A DNA stretch of 64,000 nt. Origin: Dactylorhiza incarnata. Its lineage: Eukaryota; Streptophyta; Magnoliopsida; Asparagales; Orchidaceae. The DNA lies in assembly GCA_033032865.1 (NCBI GenBank), contig JAWHQI010000023.1:186001-250000 (forward strand). Direction: 5' to 3'. Shown here piece by piece: positions 43,128 to 53,798 of the stretch (positions within the stretch are counted from its first letter, which is position 1; each line of letters begins with the position of its first letter). Made by a program: the position numbers and the translations under genes. The notes beneath the pieces were generated by a model, which saw only the letters and a list, made by a program, of their open reading frames with translations, ran no database searches and was not told where the DNA came from.

Positions 43128-44469
43128 GCCCTGGTTGCTACCCTTGCTTTTGCCATTTTTCGTACTTTAATTCACTCGTGCTTGTTTCCTTATGCCTATG
43201 TAATTATGTGCGGACCCCGGACTCTTATGACTCGTCTTGAGTGGTGTTTGCTTCATATTGACCCTATCCTTGGGGTGTCCTGATGAGTGTTTTTCTCGGG
43301 CTTCGTCCCATGCCATAATTAAAGGAATTAATTAATTAGACCATTGCCTTTGTCCTTGCACGGTGGGTCGTGTTTGGGGGGGGGGGGGCAGTGGGGAGTG
43401 TTGTAGCCTTGCACGGTGGCCATTTTAGTGGTGAACCGCAGGCTTGGCCTGTGGTCCCGTGGGCCGTGTTTGGGTGGTTGGGGATAGAAACCCCCACCCG
43501 TTTTTGGCTTTGGGTGGCAGTGGATAAAGGCCCGCCCCCGTTTAATTTGAGCTGATCAGTCTCTTTAAATAAATTTAACAAGATAAATGAACTTTGCTTG
43601 TTCCTCTTTATGGTATTTGGTGCACTTGGTGCTTTGCTTAGTTCTTTGTTTGGAGCTTCTCTTTCGGTAAATCTGGCTTGGGTTGGTACCCCTTATGCCT
43701 TATTTACTTTTCTGCTTATTTTTCTGCCACTTGTAATTCCCTTGCTGAGGCATTCTTTGTTTTATTGAATGCCTCAGGTTCAGAGCCTTAGCTGCTAGTT
43801 GTGTAGCCCGGAGTCTCCGGGAGTTTTAGTTGTTGTTTTACCCCACTACTGCGAGGTAGTTGTGGTTAGTTTTCTTCTTGTGTTCAGACATGCTAGTTTG
43901 GAGCCAACGGGTTAGTGTCAGGTTGTTGGCGCCGGTTGTGCCCTTTTGATACTTTATAGTTTACTTGCTAGTTAAATGCTACTACTCTTTAGATCTTGTG
44001 TATCTTGCTCTCTGGGGATGATTTATGTTTAGGTGCATTATAGTTATAAAATGGCTTTTCTTTCATCCTCATTGCATACCTTTTAACTGAAATCCTTATC
44101 TTTAAAGTCGCCTAAAGATATATTTCTATACATATACTACGCCTAGATATGTGCATATCATTTACTTTATGTCCTGTCATCACGTGCATGTAGGACCTTA
44201 AGTGAACTAAATCAAGTATTTTCCGCTGCAATTACTTATATTTTCTCGGTGGACTAGTTGATCCATGAACTGAGAGACACAGTTCTTACCCCCAAAACCT
44301 AATAAATGATTTCAAATAATGATTTATCATGTAAACATGTTTTGATTAATTAAGTACTAAGTTCCCTCCTGAGCGTCTGCAGTTGTCTCCTGCATGACGT
44401 GGCATCATGATGCGTATTTTCCCTTACTCTGATATTCCTAAATTCAGAGAAAATGCGGGTTGTGACAGT

Positions 44470-44481
44470 TGGTATTAGAGC
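44470..44481 (+). other. E8 primer binding site
   Basis: TGGTATTAGAGC, two bases after the LTR end, one C to T change from the tRNA-iMet complement. Confidence 0.85.
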
Positions 44482-44874
44482 TAGGTTGTTCGACAAGTCG
44501 GTCGGGCAACAAATTCTTATATAGTAGTTATTTTGGTTTCATTGCATACACATACCGATGTGTCATCAGTACTGTTGGAGCTTGCTTTCCGCATCTCTTG
44601 GTTTGAGAATAACAAATACCGTGTTATATTTGATCTAGTCTTTTGTGTGTTTATAGTGGCCAGGTTGTACAGGTTCAATGAGGAGACAAGTCCTCGTTCA
44701 TGGGCATGATCCGAGAACGACAAGTCTCAGGTTGGATGAGTTTTGTGTGTTGATCTTAAAATGACCATAATTTTCAATCCAGGAAGAGTTACAGAACGTG
44801 CCACCCCATTTCGGAGATGAGAACGACTCAATCTACAGTCTGGAGTAGTTTCGGACGATAAAAATGAAGAGGAG

Positions 44875-45140
44875 CTGTCGCCCAGGCGACAGTGGATGTC
44901 GCCCAAGCGACAGCTGATGTCGCCCAGGCGACAGTGGATGTCGCCTAGGCGACAGCAGAGAAGTTACAACTACTTCCCCCACAGCAGCATGACGAAAGGC
45001 AGTTTTGAGCTGTCGGAAATCCGACATCGATGTCGCCCAGGCGACAGCTCGGAGGTTACAACAACTGCCCACGACAGCACCACGACCGGCAGTTTTGCGC
45101 TGTCGGAAATTTCCGACAGCTGATGTCGCCCAGGAGACAG
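44875..45140 (+). repeat. Palindrome array CTGTCGCC-CA-GGCGACAG in the E9 5' LTR
   Basis: Six copies of the 18-bp inverted repeat (8-bp arms). Two further palindromes have different arms: a CTGTCGGAAATCCGACAT form (about 45009) and a perfect 20-bp CTGTCGGAAATTTCCGACAG (about 45101). It ends 9 bp before the TATA box. The right LTR has the same array at 52176-52441. Confidence 0.92.
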
Positions 45141-45148
45141 CGAAATTC

Positions 45149-45155
45149 TATAAAT
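45149..45155 (+). promoter_or_regulatory. TATA box of the E9 5' LTR
   Basis: TATAAAT immediately after the palindrome array; the same in the 3' LTR at 52450-52456. Confidence 0.75.
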
Positions 45156-45923
45156 TGGCTCCTTTTGTTCATGCATTCAGAGATCTGAAGATTCTAAGTC
45201 CCTTCCTGAGTGCATTCCATCCAGAGAGCTCCAGAACCTCATGAACTCCCATTTATGCTGAGAAGGTTTGAAATTGAAGACGAGATCGGACGCGCTTCTA
45301 CATCAAGGATCATCTCGAGGCTTCAACCTTCCTTTCAGAGATCTGAATTTCTAGGGAGTTCTTATTTTATCTTGTATTTTCATTTATATACATTTTACTT
45401 TGTATTGGTAGGGAAAATCGCTTCCTTGTGCGGAGCGTCTAAGTCCTTGCGTGGCTTAGGGGAAAATCGCTTCCTTGTGCGGAGCGTCCAAGTCCTTGCG
45501 TGGCTTGGTGGGAAATCGTGGCCTTGTGTGCTACGTCTAGATCTTGGGAAGATCTAGAGGATAGGCTTGGGCTTGGTCTAGGGAGAGACAAGTGATAGCC
45601 TTCTGATCCTTGGGAGAAGGATTGGTAAACAAAAAGAAATTTACATTTGTACGCCTCCGATTTCTAGCGATATAGAAATCAAATTTATGTAAACACTTTT
45701 TCATATAATATAATCATGTCTCTTTTGTGTTTACTTGATTTCTATCATTTGGCGTAATCTCTATTATATTGTGTTCTAAGTTTTCAATTCTAAATCTAAA
45801 TTGTTTATGTCAATCTCCTTCATTATAAAACAATTTAGTAATTATCTTGAAAATTATAGAAAGAATTTTATTCCCTTATTCACCCCCCCCCCCCCCTCTA
45901 AGGGCACTGTAAGATCCAACAAG

Positions 45924-45935
45924 TGGTATCAGAGG
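45924..45935 (+). other. E9 primer binding site
   Basis: TGGTATCAGAGG, two bases after the LTR end CCAACA. Confidence 0.92.
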
Positions 45936-45950
45936 TAGGTTATTCCAAAC

Positions 45951-45962
45951 GGTTTAAAAACC
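45951..45962 (+). other. Conserved GGTTTAAAAACC inverted repeat in the leader
   Basis: It lies between PBS and gag ATG. The same GGTTTAAAAACC is found at the same place in E3 (17626-17637, minus strand). It is a candidate packaging or dimerisation hairpin; this role is inferred. Confidence 0.45.
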
Positions 45963-45969
45963 AAGAATA

Positions 45970-46920
45970 ATGGCGTCTCATGATCTCGCTTCTACTAATA
46001 GGGGAAATTTTCTTATAAATGAAAAATCTTTAGCACCACCTTTATTTGAAGGGAAAAATTATAATGGGTGGAAATTTCTAATGGAAAAATTTCTTAAATC
46101 TTTGGATATGGAAGTATGGAATATTACAATTAAAATGCCACCAAATATTTTAAATAAAAATGAAATGTTTTTAAATGCCAAATCTATGAATAGTCTATAT
46201 TGTGCATTAGATCAAAATATTTTCAAACTTATTTATACACTTCCTACTGCTTATGAAGTTTGGAAATTTCTTGAGAATACTTATAGTCTTCCTTCTACAG
46301 ATGATGAAAAAGAGGAATTCCTTATGGATCCAAGAGAAGAAATCGACAAGGACTCATTCTTGGAGGATGATAAATCTAAGAGAGAAATCGACGAGGAATT
46401 TCTTATGGATCCAAGAGAAGAAATCGATGAGGACTTATGCTTGGAGGAAGAAGAATACAACATCACAATATTGGACTCATTTGTTGGCAACACATCAAGC
46501 AAAAGAGAAGACGGAAACAATTGCAAGGTAAGAAAATCAAAAACTTCTCTTTTTGTAACGAATTCTATTTCTACATCTCGTATGCTTAAAATTGCTAAAC
46601 GTAAAATTTTAAAATTAAAAATTGCTAATTCCAAATTACGTTTAGAAAATAAATCTTTAAAAGCAAACGATAACGTAGAATCAAATATTGATGTGTTAAA
46701 TTCTCTTTCATGCTCTTTAGTTGAAATTCATATTCCTTGTCTTAATTGCAATTTATTAAAAGAAAAATTCAAGGAAATTGAAAAAGGGCTCTTAATTTCT
46801 AAAAGGCATAATGAAAAATTGTTAATTGAAAATGATGTTTTATCTTGTAAGTTAATACAATTAAATCTTTTGTTGAAAAATTTCAAATGTCATCTAATAA
46901 ATCTCATCATAAGATTTTGA
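45970..46920 (+). CDS. E9 Gag-like protein without a zinc knuckle (316 aa)
   Basis: An uninterrupted frame from ATG 45970, in the same leader context as E3 Gag (MASHDLASTN versus MASYDLAFSE). Residues 1-115 are the UBN2-type capsid start, with PPLFEGKNYNGWKFLMEKFL and SLYCALDQNIFKLIYTLPTAYEVWKFLENTY. Then an acidic region with a duplicated EEFLMDPREEID block (about 115-160), and a Lys/Leu-rich coiled coil with CLNCNLLKEKFKEIEKG, corresponding to CQECDHTTKM in E3. The CCHC knuckle and central capsid seen in E3 are missing, so it may rely on a partner Gag to assemble. Lack of stops in such a young copy suggests a recently constrained frame. Confidence 0.75.
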   Translation: MASHDLASTNRGNFLINEKSLAPPLFEGKNYNGWKFLMEKFLKSLDMEVWNITIKMPPNILNKNEMFLNAKSMNSLYCALDQNIFKLIYTLPTAYEVWKFLENTYSLPSTDDEKEEFLMDPREEIDKDSFLEDDKSKREIDEEFLMDPREEIDEDLCLEEEEYNITILDSFVGNTSSKREDGNNCKVRKSKTSLFVTNSISTSRMLKIAKRKILKLKIANSKLRLENKSLKANDNVESNIDVLNSLSCSLVEIHIPCLNCNLLKEKFKEIEKGLLISKRHNEKLLIENDVLSCKLIQLNLLLKNFKCHLINLIIRF

Positions 46921-47561
46921 ATAACAAGGATAAATTAACTTACAAAATCATTTCTAAAAAGAATCATTTTCATACATCAACTCAAAAGGAGTTAAGTTTC
47001 AAAAAGAATTATGACCCTCACAAAATTCTTAAGAGTCACTATTATAAGTCTCAATATATTTTCAATCATGACTCAAACTTAAAAACTCTTTTTCATGAAA
47101 ATCAAAATATAAAATATTATCCTTTATATTATAAGAGTATGTCTATAAGAAAGAGTGGAAATGAAAATCATCAAAATAATGATCAATCTTCTAAAACATA
47201 TTGTAATCCACTCTTTCAACAATCACTTCTAAAGAAAGACCATCACTCTTATAAAATTTTAAACAATCCATATAATAAAAATCATTATGATTATCAACAT
47301 CAAGCTATTTTGAAAAATAATTTAAATAAATATAAACCTCCAATGAATTATTTTTCAAATAATTCACATAATCATTATATGGATTTAAGTAATAAACAAT
47401 CAATGTATGAATGGAGACCCATAAAGAAAAATGACATATCAACATTAATTAAAAAGGCTCATTCATCATTATCTTCTCAAAAGCCATCACGCCATATTTG
47501 GGTGCCCAAAGGAACCATTACACATGGTCAACTTTGGATACCTAAATCTCTTATCATTTAG
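46887..47561 (+). CDS. E9 second frame, Asn/Lys/His/Tyr-rich, ending in HIWVPKG region
   Basis: A 224-codon frame overlapping the Gag end by 34 bp in the -1 frame. It is highly basic and Asn/His/Tyr-rich with no cysteine knuckle. Its C-terminal HIWVPKGTITHGQLWIPKSL resembles the IWVPK segment that precedes the protease in E3 (near 15780, minus). The element's coding sequence therefore stops just before the place where pol would begin. The overlap may reflect a frameshift mutation or frameshifting; the sequence does not decide. Confidence 0.5.
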   Translation: MSSNKSHHKILNNKDKLTYKIISKKNHFHTSTQKELSFKKNYDPHKILKSHYYKSQYIFNHDSNLKTLFHENQNIKYYPLYYKSMSIRKSGNENHQNNDQSSKTYCNPLFQQSLLKKDHHSYKILNNPYNKNHYDYQHQAILKNNLNKYKPPMNYFSNNSHNHYMDLSNKQSMYEWRPIKKNDISTLIKKAHSSLSSQKPSRHIWVPKGTITHGQLWIPKSLII

Positions 47562-50500
47562 TATCTTTCATTTGCATGAAGTAGAAATAATTAAAAATGA
47601 AATATCAATACTCTACTTCATGATGTGCTTTATTTCTTTTTCTTTTGTTTGTTTTTGTATTTATTGATCCAAAATGCTTATGGTCCCTCTATATTTTATG
47701 AAATATGACTTTCACATATTAAGCCTAATGTTTATCAAATCAAATTGAATTAAAATTGAACATAAAGTCATATGATTTTAAAAGAGACCTACCTATTTTT
47801 TTTTAATTGTTATATATATCCTTTTTAATCCTTTACCCTTAATTGTCTTGAATTATCATTAGAAATTGAATATTGAAATTATTATCAAGACTAGTGAAAC
47901 TATTTTAAAGATTGGATTTAAATGGTTTATTTAAGGGCTTAAACTAAAAATTAAAATGTGCAACGTTTTTGATTCCTTTCTATTTGTTGCATTTGATAGC
48001 CCTTATAATGAAAAATATTATCAAATAAAATCGAAAACAAACATTCATCTAAACGCATGTTTCAATCTTTCAAAAATGCGAGTTTTAAATCAAAACTTCA
48101 AAAGCCATATCTTTTGATCCGCTCGCCTGATTTTCGCGTTTAATATATTTTTAGAAAGAGCACAAAAATCTCCATCCAACGGCGAACTAGGCTTGCCTAT
48201 TTTAGTTTGTTTGGTGCTGTCAATTTGCCCAATTTTAACTCTGTTTTAAAAAGCTATCTTAGTTTGCTTGATTCGGAAATTTCTGTGCCTATGGATTTTA
48301 TTTTCATCACATGCTATCCTAAGTATAATTGTTTCATATATTAATTTAGATATTATGTGTGTGATGTGTGTCACCATTGTTTGCATGTAACTTAGACCTT
48401 AGAATCATCTTGTATCATTAAGATCAAATCAAAAGTTTAATTATTTCATTCTAGGTCTAAAGAAAATTAATTTGAAAACTTCTCATATTACATGCAACAT
48501 AATATCCATTAATCCTATGTAATAACATTGCATTCAAACTCATCATCCTAGCATTGCTTCTTGGTCTATGCTTATATATTTATGCTGGGTAGAACACTTA
48601 CAATGTTATTCAACTTTCATGATAACTATGTGATTTTGAAATTATAATAGAATACCAAAATTCCAACAAATACATAGTTTATGGATTAATCATTAGTATA
48701 TATATCATGAAACTATATATCATCATGGAAAACCAAAGATCAATAAATCTAATTATCCAATGCAATTTTATTATAAATTTCAAAATGTTATATATGTGAT
48801 CTTTGTCTTTGATATGATTACATGATCATCAATTTCTAGACTTAAAAATCAAACATGCTCATTCAAACGAAAAATCACCAATTCATATTGTCATAAGTCT
48901 AGAAGAATTAGAATTTACACACATCATGATGATCTAACATATATTCTATGCAAAAATTCTCTTTAATCATAAATCATAATTCATGTTCTATCAAGACATA
49001 TCTCAAATCGATAATAGGAATTATGAATCTTATGATAAAAATTATGAATAATGTTTTCTTTACATTATTTGATGTATTGATCTGCTTTGCTAGTGATTGC
49101 ATGTATCTCTCATATTTATAGACTCTAGAATCAACTTTGTAATGAAAGTATAAATCAAACTAAATCATCACTCCATTCTAGATCTATAATTTGAAATTCT
49201 ATTTTGGAATACATCCAATATTAATATTAATCTTATGACATGACTTTAAACCCAAAACTCATCATACTAGCTTGATCACTTATTGAATATCAGTAATTGT
49301 GCTAGTTATCTCATATCGTCGTCTCATAAAAGTAGATAAACTATGCGGCTTTATATAACTCATCACATTAAACAAAACCCATAGTTTATGTATCAACCCT
49401 TAGATTTAAAAGCATAGGTTTTCCAAAAGATTATTTCACCTATGACTTCATATCTCACAATAGCGGGGGCGTAGGGTTGTATGCATTAGAGACCTAACTT
49501 ATAAGACATGTCTTGTCCTTAACCGGGGAGGGTTCCAGTGGGGTCTTGCGAGGCACTGGGGGGAAAGAGTGCTAGGTTGAGTGTTCTCTAGTGTGTGCAT
49601 ATGGGACTAACACCCCAACCTACGGCATGCGTGCAGCTCCTCATGCCCATCCGTCACTTAGTACGGGGCTAGGGTGTAGACATTTAGTCGGGGTAATCTT
49701 TAATCTTAGGACGTACTTATATTACTCTTTGCATGATCATTTTATTTACTTATCACTTAAATCATGCATATTTTGGGTTGTTTAATAAAAAATGTCCTCT
49801 TGTGTCTTCATAGTTTATATCTTCATGTTTAAATGGTTTTGTAAAACACAAGAATTTGAAAAGCCAAAGTTTCATGCAAATTTGATCCACCTAGAGATCT
49901 CCAAAAATTCTGAAATTTCAGCATGGAACTACTTTAAGGACACTTAATCAATAATCAGAAATCTAAAATTTCTAAAAATCCACAAAAATATGTTTTTCTT
50001 TATGTGTGTTTATTGTTTTGTGCATATATAAAAAAAAATTCAAAAATTTATAAAAACAAAAATGATTGTTATTCATTGCCATTGTCAAGGATGGATGATT
50101 AATTATATCAATTAAAGATTAAATACAATGTTTAATTTAACTTTCAAGTTTCTTAAAAACATTGTTTTGTATTTGTCATGCCTTGAAAATTATCTTGTTA
50201 TGTGCAATGAAATTGATTGTAGATAAACATGTGTAGAAATGTTTAGCATGCCTCTAAGTATGAGTAATGTATTATGTTTGATAATGATTCATTCACTCAC
50301 TTATTTTTTATAACCTACATGTGTTTACAATCTTATTCTTACATGATTGTGTAGTGTAATAACATAAATAATTAAAATGCCTAAATAAATTACCCACACA
50401 ACATTGAATTGGTTATTACAATTCGTCTTTCATGCACTTATTCTTTAGAGAAATGTGGTTTAAAATGCTATGTTTGCAAAACAAGTGAATTCGGAGTCCT

Positions 50501-51859
50501 TAGTCACTAAACTAAAAAGCAAATAATAAATGACAAGGAAAACTCCACCAAGCACTACTCACCCTCCTGATAAGTCTTAATGAGCATTGTGAGGTTCAGC
50601 ACCTTGGCTAAGAATTGTAAAGTGTCTTGTAGCAAATAATTTATACACCACTTATCTTTTGTACACCGGATCACAAAAAAATTGAAAATAAAGCTAATAA
50701 GTATAAAAGTGATCCCCCAAGCACTACTTTGCACCCTGATAAGTCTTAATAAGCATTGTGTGTGCAGAGCACCTTGGTAGTTGTACTATTTATTCATGTG
50801 CATTGAAATAGTGTGGAAGTAATATTATTTGTGTATTTTAATGTTGTGTTATTTCATTATATATGTCATGTGTTTTTTATTGATTCACTTGTATACTTTA
50901 TCAAAACACTACTTTGTACACATCATTATCTTTAATAAAACTTCTACTCATGAGAATTGGATCCTAATGCTCATCTACTCAAATCTCTACAAACTTAAGT
51001 AAATGCACTAGATAACAAAGCATGACCGCTACAATGTTTATGTTTACTTGAAATGAAAATTTTATTACATTGTAGTTTGTGTATCTTTTCTTGATATTAT
51101 GAAATCATGCTTGCAATTTTTTTTTATCTTAATGGAATAGCATCTCTTCAATCTTTAACTCAAACATCAACTTTTCAAATTTAAAACTCATTATCCTTTA
51201 TATGGTTTTATCTTCTAAAATGATGTTTATGTTTAAAAGTGCTTATTATTTTTAACACTGTGTTTTCCTTTAAGCAAGTGATATCTTAAAATAGAATGCT
51301 TACTTTATCATGTTAGCTATGTTGCTTACTACTTTATGTTACATCATGCCTATATTTTTCTCAACAAGTAGTATTTAATAAGCTTTTGATTGCACCCTAT
51401 TTTTCTTCTCGACATAAAAGCTATTACTCTTATATACTCCCATATTTATTATTTCTTCATAATTATTCATTCTTTATTTCAAAATAACTTTTGATAATAT
51501 CAATAAAGGGGAGAAATATAAATTCAAGAAATCTCTTACTAATCTCAATTTTTCAGAATGCACCATTGCAATTAATTATAACATTTAGGGGGAGCATACA
51601 TTTAGGGGAAGAATGCAATTTAGGGGGAGTATATTAAAAAAATTTCATGGAAAGCGTCTATGTAGAGGGAGTGATATTGCTCGATCATGACAACCCACTT
51701 TTGGTAATAACAAAAGGGGGAGAATAAAATGAGAAATCTAGTGACATATATATTTAGGGGGAGTAAAATCTATCACGCAGTAAACCTTTTATTCATGCAT
51801 ATCTTTTATCGCACTTATCTATAAACTCACTAATTTCTCATATGGGTATTTGTTATTAT
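47562..51859 (+). other. E9 long AT-rich non-coding region (about 4.3 kb) in place of pol
   Basis: No coding motifs on either strand. It includes a GC-richer island (about 49455-49690), two copies of a 70-bp segment containing CTGATAAGTCTTAATRAGCATTG (about 50556-50630 and 50715-50780), and a part near 50940-51050 matching the 3' region of E3. GGGGGAG-like tracts lie near 51591, 51622, 51716, 51757 and 51864. Confidence 0.7.
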
Positions 51860-51873
51860 CAAAAGGGGGAGAT
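51860..51873 (+). other. E9 polypurine tract
   Basis: AAAAGGGGGAGAT adjoins the 3' LTR start TGTTGGAGC. It is the last of several GGGGGAG copies within about 280 bp. Confidence 0.85.
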
Positions 51874-53223
51874 TGTTGGAGCTTGCTTTCCGCATCTCTT
51901 GGTTTGAGAATAACAAATACCGTGTTGTATTTGATCTAGTCTTTTGTGTGTTTATAGTGGCCAGGTTGTACAGGTTCAATGAGGAGATAAGTCCTCGTTC
52001 ATGGGCATGATCCGAGAACGACAAGTCTCAGGTTGGATGAGTTTTGTGTGCTGATCTTAAAATGGCCATAACTTTCAATCCAGGAAGAGTTACAGAACGT
52101 GCCACCCCATTTCGGAGATGAGAACGACTCAATCTACAGTCTGGAGTAGTTTCGGACGACAAAAATGAAGAGGAGCTGTCGCCCAGGCGACAGTGGATGT
52201 CGCCCAGGCGACAGCTGATGTCGCCCAGGCGACAGTGGATGTCGCCCAGGCGACAGCAGAGAAGTTACAACTACTTCCCCCACGGCAGCACGACGAAAGG
52301 CAGTTTTGAGCTGTCGGAAATCCGACATCGATATCGCCCAGGCGACAGCTCGGAGGTTACAACAACTGCCCACGACAGCACCACGACCGTCAGTTTTGCA
52401 CTGTCGGAAATTTCCGACAGCTGATGTCGCCCAGGCGACAGCGAAATTCTATAAATTGGCTCCTTTTGTTCGTGCATTCAGAGATCTGAAGATTCTAAGT
52501 CCCTTCCTGAGTGCATTCCATCCAGAGAGCTCTAGAACCTCATGAACTCCCATTTATGCTGAGAAGGTTTGAAATTGAAGACGAGATCGGACGCGCTTCT
52601 ACATCAAGGATCATCTCGAGGCTTCAACCTTCCTTTCAGAGATCTGAATTTCTAGGGAGTTCTTATTTTATCTTGTATTTTCATTTATATACATTTTACT
52701 TTGTATTGGTAGGGAAAATCGCTTCCTTGTGCGGAGCGTCTAAGTCCTTGTATGGCTTAGGGGAAAATCGCTTCCTTGTGCAGAGCGTCCAAGTCCTTGC
52801 GTGGCTTGGTGGGAAATCGTGGCCTTGTGTGCTACGTCTAGATCTTGGGAAGATCTAGAGGATAGGCTTGGGCTTGGTCTAGGGAGAGACAAGTGATAGC
52901 CTTCCGATCCTTGGGAGAAGGATTGGTAAACAAAAAGAAATTTACATTTGTACGCCTCCGATTTCTAGCGATATAGAAATCAAATTTATGTAAACACTTT
53001 TTCATATAATATAATCATGTCTCTTTTGTGTTTACTTGATTTCTATCATTTGGCGTAATCTCTATTATATTGTGTTCTAAGTTTTCAATTCTAAATCTAA
53101 ATTATTTATGTCAATCTCCTTCATTATAAAACAATTTAGTAATTATCTTGAAAATTATAGAAAAAATTTTATTCCCTTATTCACCCCCCCCCCCCCCCTC
53201 TAAGGGCGCCGTAAGATCCAACA
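51874..53223 (+). repeat. E9 3' LTR (1350 bp)
   Basis: Nearly identical to 44573-45921. It keeps the palindrome array (52176-52441) with fewer CpG losses, the TATA box (52450) and a slightly longer C-tract (53184-53198). Confidence 0.95.
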
Positions 53224-53228
53224 AGTAC

Positions 53229-53798
53229 GTCTTGGCCGAAGCATCAACACTACGCTCGTAGCATGATAAAAAATATACGAGGCATATTATGTAGTATGGG
53301 ATGCATAATATGTGTCTGTATATGGATCCACCATAGGTGGCAACATGTGACGGTTATGTAGTATGGGATGCATAACCATCATCACATGGATGCCCATTAG
53401 CACGTTTTCTCTTTCGTTACATGCAATATTATGTAATATGGGATGCATAATATTTCATGGGTACGCCGCTCATTTCATGCATTAAGGCCTTTATTAGAAT
53501 GCATAGCACAACATACATTACATAGCATTACATAAGCACACATGCGAAGTTAAAGACTTATATGATGACACATGTACACCCATGATTTCAAAATGAACAG
53601 AAAAATTCATGCATTCATGACCCTTGCACATGAGTCAAGAGGGGTGATGTAGTATCATCCCCAAATTTAGCATAGCATCATGAAAATCCCAGAGCAAGGT
53701 GGTAGCAATGACAATCTATACATGTATGTTCTGAACCAAGCAGTGTAGTTCTAGTGTAAGGTTAAGTTTTAATTATAGGTTTATGCGTATTAGCAGAG
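53229..53798 (+). other. E8 leader (5' UTR) between E9 and gag
   Basis: No ORF. It contains three related hairpins (53283-53312, 53352-53377, 53425-53454) with the loop TARTATGGGATG, and a CCACC-ata-GGTGG hairpin (53328-53340). The first 100 bp of this leader are at 44468-44567, left of E9. Confidence 0.7.
53283..53454 (+). ncRNA. Three tandem hairpins with compensating stems in the E8 leader RNA (candidate cis-acting signal)
   Basis: Stems: CATATTATG/CATAATATG (9 bp), GGTTATG/CATAACC (7 bp), AATATTATG/CATAATATT (9 bp), all perfect. Loops: TAGTATGGGATG, TAGTATGGGATG, TAATATGGGATG. The stems differ between copies by paired changes (A-T to G-C, T-A to G-C, C-G to A-T) while the loop hardly changes. 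Position between PBS and gag suggests an RNA packaging or dimerisation element of the retrotransposon transcript. Confidence 0.6.

Larger units (their letters stand above)
41824..44467 (+). repeat. E8 5' LTR (2644 bp)
   Basis: TGTAACGCCCCTG...GGGTTGTGACA. Contains the CGTTCG-A-CGAACG array, a TATA-like TATTTATAC (about 42279), the TTCTCGAGAA array and a 13-G run (43376-43388) that in the 3' LTR is GGGGTGG. Open frames within it are chance. Confidence 0.93.
44573..45921 (+). repeat. E9 5' LTR (1349 bp)
   Basis: TGTTGGAGCTTGC...GATCCAACA. Contains the GTCGCC-GGCGAC array, TATA box, a duplicated GGGGAAAATCGCTTCCTTGT segment (about 45411-45480), and a C-tract (45883-45897) in CACCC...CTCTAAGGGC near the end. 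Confidence 0.95.
44573..53223 (+). mobile_element. E9: complete pol-less Sirevirus-like copia element (8651 bp)
   Basis: Bounded by target duplication AGTAC (44568-44572 and 53224-53228) in the leader of E8. LTRs of 1349 and 1350 bp differ at about two dozen positions by my reading (about 98% alike), mostly transitions. The internal region has a PBS, a leader matching E3, a knuckle-less gag, a second Asn/Lys/Tyr-rich frame, then about 4.3 kb of AT-rich non-coding DNA with seven GGGGGAG-like tracts. No protease, integrase, RT or RNase H is present. The youngest insertion in the window whose age can be judged. Confidence 0.92.

Noticed and set aside
47562..51859. Decayed pol in the E9 non-coding region
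   Set aside because: I looked for DSG, DDE, YVDD and RNase H patterns in the likely frames and saw none; composition matches non-coding 3' sequence of E3.
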